This document shows, piece by piece, positions 6,125-7,968 of a stretch of DNA of 7,968 nt; within the stretch, counting starts at the first letter, position 1; every line of letters starts with the position of its first letter. The DNA is from Acidianus hospitalis (GTDB lineage: Archaea > Thermoproteota > Thermoprotei_A > Sulfolobales > Sulfolobaceae). The notes under the pieces were generated by a model, which was not told the DNA's origin, made no database searches, and saw only the letters and a list, made by a program, of their open reading frames with translations. The stretch lies in NCBI GenBank assembly GCA_003086435.1, contig QEFD01000062.1, positions 1 through 7,968 of the forward strand, given 5' to 3'. Position numbers and translations under genes: made by a program.

Positions 6125-6194
6125 TTGGGAAACCTTTTATTCTATAACTAGTAGTATTGGTGTTGTTTAGACATTGTTTACGCAGTGTAGTTGA

Positions 6195-6281
6195 AATTCT
6201 AAGACCCGTGCAAAAATTCCACTACCAGATAGGACTTTGAAAAGGCTTAGTGGAATTCTTAATGACTATAGAAAAGAATAA
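6195..6281 (+). pseudogene. Coding-like scrap, 28 codons, no start
   Basis: Downstream of the nuclease gene the plus strand has a short frame closed by stops, with 28 residues including KIPLPDRTLKRLSGILNDY. The Pro/Asp/Arg-containing, amphipathic composition looks like real protein, perhaps the C-terminal end of a small DNA-binding or transposon-linked protein. It lacks a start codon and is too short to identify. It contains one arm and part of the other of the 10-bp inverted repeat described separately. Confidence 0.25.
6215..6257. repeat. 10-bp perfect inverted repeat (hairpin)
   Basis: AATTCCACTA at 6215-6224 and its exact complement TAGTGGAATT at 6248-6257, separated by 23 nt. A degenerate third copy in the direct orientation (TAGTTGAAATTCT) lies at 6188-6200. 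It is followed by an A-rich, not T-rich, stretch on the plus strand, so it is not an obvious terminator. It could be an end of a small decayed mobile element or an RNA hairpin after the nuclease gene. Confidence 0.5.
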
Positions 6282-6448
6282 AAATAATCTAAAAAGTACT
6301 TAAATTCAAATATAATCTTTTATTAAGGGAAATTTTATCAACACGCTTCTCTTAGCTGGTGGGTAACTATTATCGTATCTTTATTATAACCTTAATTAAA
6401 CACAGTTCTACTATTATTGTTAATACAGAAGTTATCTATAGCAAAACA

Positions 6449-6459
6449 TTTTTTAAAGC
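6449..6459 (+). promoter_or_regulatory. TATA box favouring the ATG at 6479
   Basis: TTTTTTAAAGC is a good Sulfolobales TATA element (TTTTTAAA at 6450-6457) centred 25 nt upstream of the ATG at 6479, as expected for a leaderless gene. A weaker candidate, AATTTTAT at 6331-6338, is similarly placed for the alternative GTG at 6359. Confidence 0.5.
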
Positions 6460-6478
6460 TTTAAATAGAATATTAACC

Positions 6479-6817
6479 ATGGTAAATCCTCCTACTCCCT
6501 CTCAGATAAAACAATCATTAGCACTCAGCGTAGAAAAATACGTAGAGGAAATATTTGCAACGAAACCTGAAGGCATAATAATTAATGATTTCAATGAAAC
6601 TGTTGTCAACACAATTGAAAATCCTATTGAGGGATTTCAAATTACTGGAGAAATAATATTTCCATTAATAAACAATAAAAACAAAAAACTAAAGTTGGGC
6701 TTTAGAGGATTTGTAAGCAATAGGATAGTCGAACTTCAATTTAATCCCTTCGGTACGTTGTTTATCTTAGATAATAAAGGAAACATAAGCCAGATCTACC
6801 CCATTGATTACCCTTAA
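6479..6817 (+). CDS. Unrecognised 112-residue protein
   Basis: I do not recognise the family. From the ATG at 6479 the protein has 112 residues, with no signal peptide, membrane helix or Cys cluster. The N-terminal part (PPTPSQIKQSLALSVEKYVE) starts with a Pro-rich turn and then a helix. The rest alternates polar and hydrophobic residues with turns such as NNKNKKLKLGFRGF and FNPFGTLFILDNKG, which suggests a small beta-rich domain. The frame continues upstream to a GTG at 6359, adding 40 residues. I prefer the ATG because a TTTTTAAA box lies 25 nt before it and because the extra 40 residues are Ile/Thr/Tyr-rich like chance translation of AT-rich DNA. The gene stands alone, 354 nt after the nuclease gene and on the same strand, with its own promoter. 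The job is unknown. Confidence 0.65.
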   Translation: MVNPPTPSQIKQSLALSVEKYVEEIFATKPEGIIINDFNETVVNTIENPIEGFQITGEIIFPLINNKNKKLKLGFRGFVSNRIVELQFNPFGTLFILDNKGNISQIYPIDYP

Positions 6818-7318
6818 TTTCTTTAAATAAAGAGCGAAATACCTAATATTATAGTTAGAGTAAAAATAATGTTAATCGTGTAAATCAGTTTTCAAAAGAG
6901 TCATACTCGTATAGCAATAATCTCTCTATAGAACAGTAACACGCGATAACGTTTAAGGCGTAAGCCTATTATTAGAACTAAACCTTTATAACCAATATCT
7001 CTCTTAAGAATGAGCAACTATCACCTTCAAAGCACAAAAGTTTTAAATGCTAAGAAGGGATAATGCTGTTAAGTTTTTGTAAGATCAGCCAGACTGCTAA
7101 TTCGTTTATGTAACTTTCATTGCTTGCTAAAGCTCAAGAAATACGACGTAGTGCTAGATACAAGAGCCTAAGACTAAGATACTCTTAGTTAATTACCTCT
7201 TCCCAATAAAGATACAACTTCCCTATCTTGACAACAATGTAAGACCTTGTATGACAGAAAAAAGTAGAAGGAGAGACGGCTCTTCCCATTTGTCTCGCTA
7301 TGTAACTCTTTTCATCAC
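6818..7318. other. Gene-poor region with decayed coding scraps
   Basis: About 500 bp between two converging genes. No intact gene is supported. The plus strand has an 18-codon-scale frame from an ATG at 7010 (MSNYHLQSTKVLNAKKG then stop) placed about 24 nt after CTTTATAA (6984-6991 region), and a 32-codon scrap at 7073-7171 including LLKLKKYDVVLDTRA. The minus strand has a 34-codon scrap at 7185-7289. A small AGGC-GTAA-GCCT hairpin lies at 6956-6967. The fragments look like remains of one or more degraded genes, perhaps transposases, but none is long enough to name. Confidence 0.45.
7185..7289 (-). pseudogene. Short frame or gene remnant, 34 codons
   Basis: From an ATG at 7289 the minus strand encodes 34 residues, MGRAVSPSTFFCHTRSY then VVKIGKLYLYWEEVIN and stop; the frame is open further upstream into the end of the membrane-protein gene. 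The composition (Trp, Cys, His, Gly, Arg) is unusual for chance frames in AT-rich DNA. It starts downstream of the membrane-protein gene on the same strand. It may be a small gene, a C-terminal remnant, or chance. Confidence 0.25.
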
Positions 7319-7744
7319 TTACTTCCTCTTTCCCTCTATCAGTAACGAAACCACAACTAAAACTACAGAGATGCCTAGCAATGCGTACTGTGTGACCGGA
7401 TATTCTACGTGCACGTCTGCCTTGTTATAAGCAGAAATCGTTATAACGCGGTACTCGTGTTGCAAAGGAAAGCTAATATTCACTACCATAGAAGGAGAGG
7501 ATACAGTCAGTGTTACTGAACCTTCGCCCAGGCTGTTTGTACATCCCTTAGCGTATTCCTTACCGTTAACGTAAACTACATAAGGCTGATAAGGAGAAAT
7601 GATTGTTACATTACTCGCGTAAAATCCGCAGATAGTTATGAAGAAGGGAAAGAATAAAGATAAAAGGACCGGAAGAAGTTTATTTTCTATTATGAGAATT
7701 AAGGCTAAAATTAACAATATGAATGAATGGTTTATAATTGACAC
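7319..7744 (-). CDS. Small membrane protein with external beta domain
   Basis: A 141-residue integral membrane protein of unknown family. Two closely spaced hydrophobic segments lie at about 7-19 and 23-40. A 75-residue hydrophilic, strand-rich region (41-117, with SPYQPYVVYVNGKEY and a single Cys at 68) probably faces outside, where it resembles the PEGA-like or Ig-like extracytoplasmic modules common in archaeal envelope proteins. A last helix at 118-135 is followed by the positively charged tail EGKRK, expected in the cytoplasm. The frame has no ATG near its beginning. A GTG at 7744 is the best start, about 20 nt downstream of the transcription start predicted from the TATA box at 7784-7796. 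Base composition is less AT-rich than its neighbours. It has no evident link to the CRISPR genes. Confidence 0.7.
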   Translation of the reverse strand: MSIINHSFILLILALILIIENKLLPVLLSLFFPFFITICGFYASNVTIISPYQPYVVYVNGKEYAKGCTNSLGEGSVTLTVSSPSMVVNISFPLQHEYRVITISAYNKADVHVEYPVTQYALLGISVVLVVVSLLIEGKRK

Positions 7745-7783
7745 AGGTTTTAGCGGGCTGAATCCTTTTTCACGTTAATAGAA

Positions 7784-7796
7784 ATTTTTTATATTT
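7784..7796 (-). promoter_or_regulatory. TATA box of the membrane-protein gene
   Basis: The minus strand reads AATATAAAAAATT over this interval. Initiation about 25 nt downstream would be near 7764, leaving a leader of about 20 nt before the GTG at 7744. Confidence 0.5.
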
Positions 7797-7816
7797 GTTT
7801 ATAACAAATTTTTGTT
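7794..7816. repeat. Alternating TTTGTT / AACAAA repeat at promoter
   Basis: TTTGTT at 7794-7799, AACAAA at 7803-7808 and TTTGTT at 7811-7816 form two overlapping perfect dyads sharing the middle arm, with spacers of 3 and 2 nt. They begin at the upstream edge of the TATA box of the minus-strand membrane-protein gene, where an archaeal repressor or activator would bind. Confidence 0.5.
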
Positions 7817-7826
7817 GATAAATAAT

Positions 7827-7919
7827 GATCTCTCACACCGATGTGGACAAAAGGGTGGGAGCAGCGATGTGAGCCCCGTGCCGTTGGAGTCCCATGACTC
7901 ACCTGTGGTTGAGGGCTAA
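7827..7919 (+). pseudogene. Possible 3' end of IS605-type tnpB (with omega-RNA)
   Basis: In one plus-strand frame this GC-rich segment encodes LSHRCGQKGGSSDVSPV, then PLESHDSPVVEG, then a TAA at 7917-7919. The Gly/Ser/Pro-rich tail with a Cys, ending just before a hairpin, resembles the C-terminal tails of TnpB proteins of IS200/IS605-type elements in Sulfolobales, whose 3' end overlaps the omega-RNA. The upstream part of the frame (from 7782) is AT-rich and not TnpB-like, so at most the end of a tnpB would be preserved. The assignment rests on recalled resemblance; a structured non-coding RNA with no protein link is the main alternative. Confidence 0.3.
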
Positions 7920-7925
7920 GTCCCT
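7828..7925. ncRNA. GC-rich island, candidate structured RNA
   Basis: By direct count 53 of the 90 bases at 7831-7920 are G or C (59%), against a very AT-rich background. In AT-rich thermophile genomes such islands usually mark structured RNA. Possible helices are CACA-CCGA-TGTG (7834-7845), GTGAG at 7869-7873 with CTCAC at 7898-7902, and AGGG-CTAAGT-CCCT (7912-7925). The stems are short, and no tRNA, 5S, SRP or RNase P signature is recognised. The strand is not certain; the tnpB-tail reading would make it plus. Confidence 0.4.
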
Positions 7926-7929
7926 ACAC

Positions 7930-7968
7930 TCGATCATGATTGAACATAAAATGATTGAAATGAAAGTG
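7930..7968. repeat. Near-palindrome and ATGATTGAA direct repeat at the right edge
   Basis: TCGATCATGATTGA (7930-7943) is a 14-nt palindrome with one G-T mismatch. It overlaps the first of two copies of ATGATTGAA (7936-7944 and 7951-7959), 15 nt apart. Being 15 nt apart they are in the same frame, and the plus strand is open from the ATG at 7936 to the edge (MIEHKMIEMKV), so a gene may begin here. The window ends too soon to tell. Confidence 0.35.

Noticed and set aside
7936..7968. GATTGAAATGAAAG as a CRISPR repeat end
   Set aside because: It resembles the GAATTGAAAG ending of Sulfolobales repeats only loosely, and the second copy 15 nt away is far too close for a repeat-spacer unit.

Overview
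The window looks like part of a crenarchaeal genome of the order Sulfolobales (Sulfolobus, Saccharolobus, Sulfurisphaera, Acidianus and relatives). Four things suggest this. The DNA is very AT-rich. Arginine is encoded mostly by AGA/AGG. Several starts lie 25-35 nt downstream of an archaeal TATA box with almost no leader. A Cmr7 protein is present, and this type III-B CRISPR subunit is known only from Sulfolobales. The species cannot be named from the sequence alone.

Left part (1-3662, minus strand): most of a type III-B (Cmr) CRISPR effector operon, in the order cmr7, cmr4, cmr5, cmr1 and then the first 78 codons of a further gene, probably cmr6, that runs off the left edge. The genes are tightly packed: 16 nt between cmr7 and cmr4, a 14-nt overlap of cmr4 and cmr5, cmr5 and cmr1 directly abutting, and 1 nt between cmr1 and the next gene. 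Internal genes have Shine-Dalgarno sequences, while the first gene, cmr7, has a TATA box placed for a leaderless mRNA. Cmr4 forms the repeated target-RNA-cutting backbone, Cmr5 the inner filament, Cmr1 caps the target 3'-end side, and Cmr7 is a peripheral dimer. The remaining subunits, the crRNA-processing Cas6 and any CRISPR array are not in the window.

Middle part (3663-5245): an 800-bp AT-rich stretch with a possible orphan promoter and a short broken reading frame, then an unrecognised basic 126-residue protein on the minus strand with its own promoter, then a divergent promoter region.

Right part (5246-7968): a plus-strand gene for a protein with two complete PD-(D/E)XK nuclease cores in tandem, an unrecognised 112-residue protein, about 500 bp that appear to hold only decayed coding scraps, a minus-strand three-helix membrane protein with a symmetric repeat at its promoter, and a GC-rich (about 59%) island that stands out from the AT-rich surroundings and could be the 3' end of an IS605-type tnpB/omega-RNA unit or another structured RNA.

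The most notable items are the two-headed nuclease beside the Cmr locus, the duplicated CxxC motif inside Cmr1, the GC-rich island at the right edge, and the orphan small proteins. Whether the nuclease and the small proteins work with the Cmr complex is only a neighbourhood inference.
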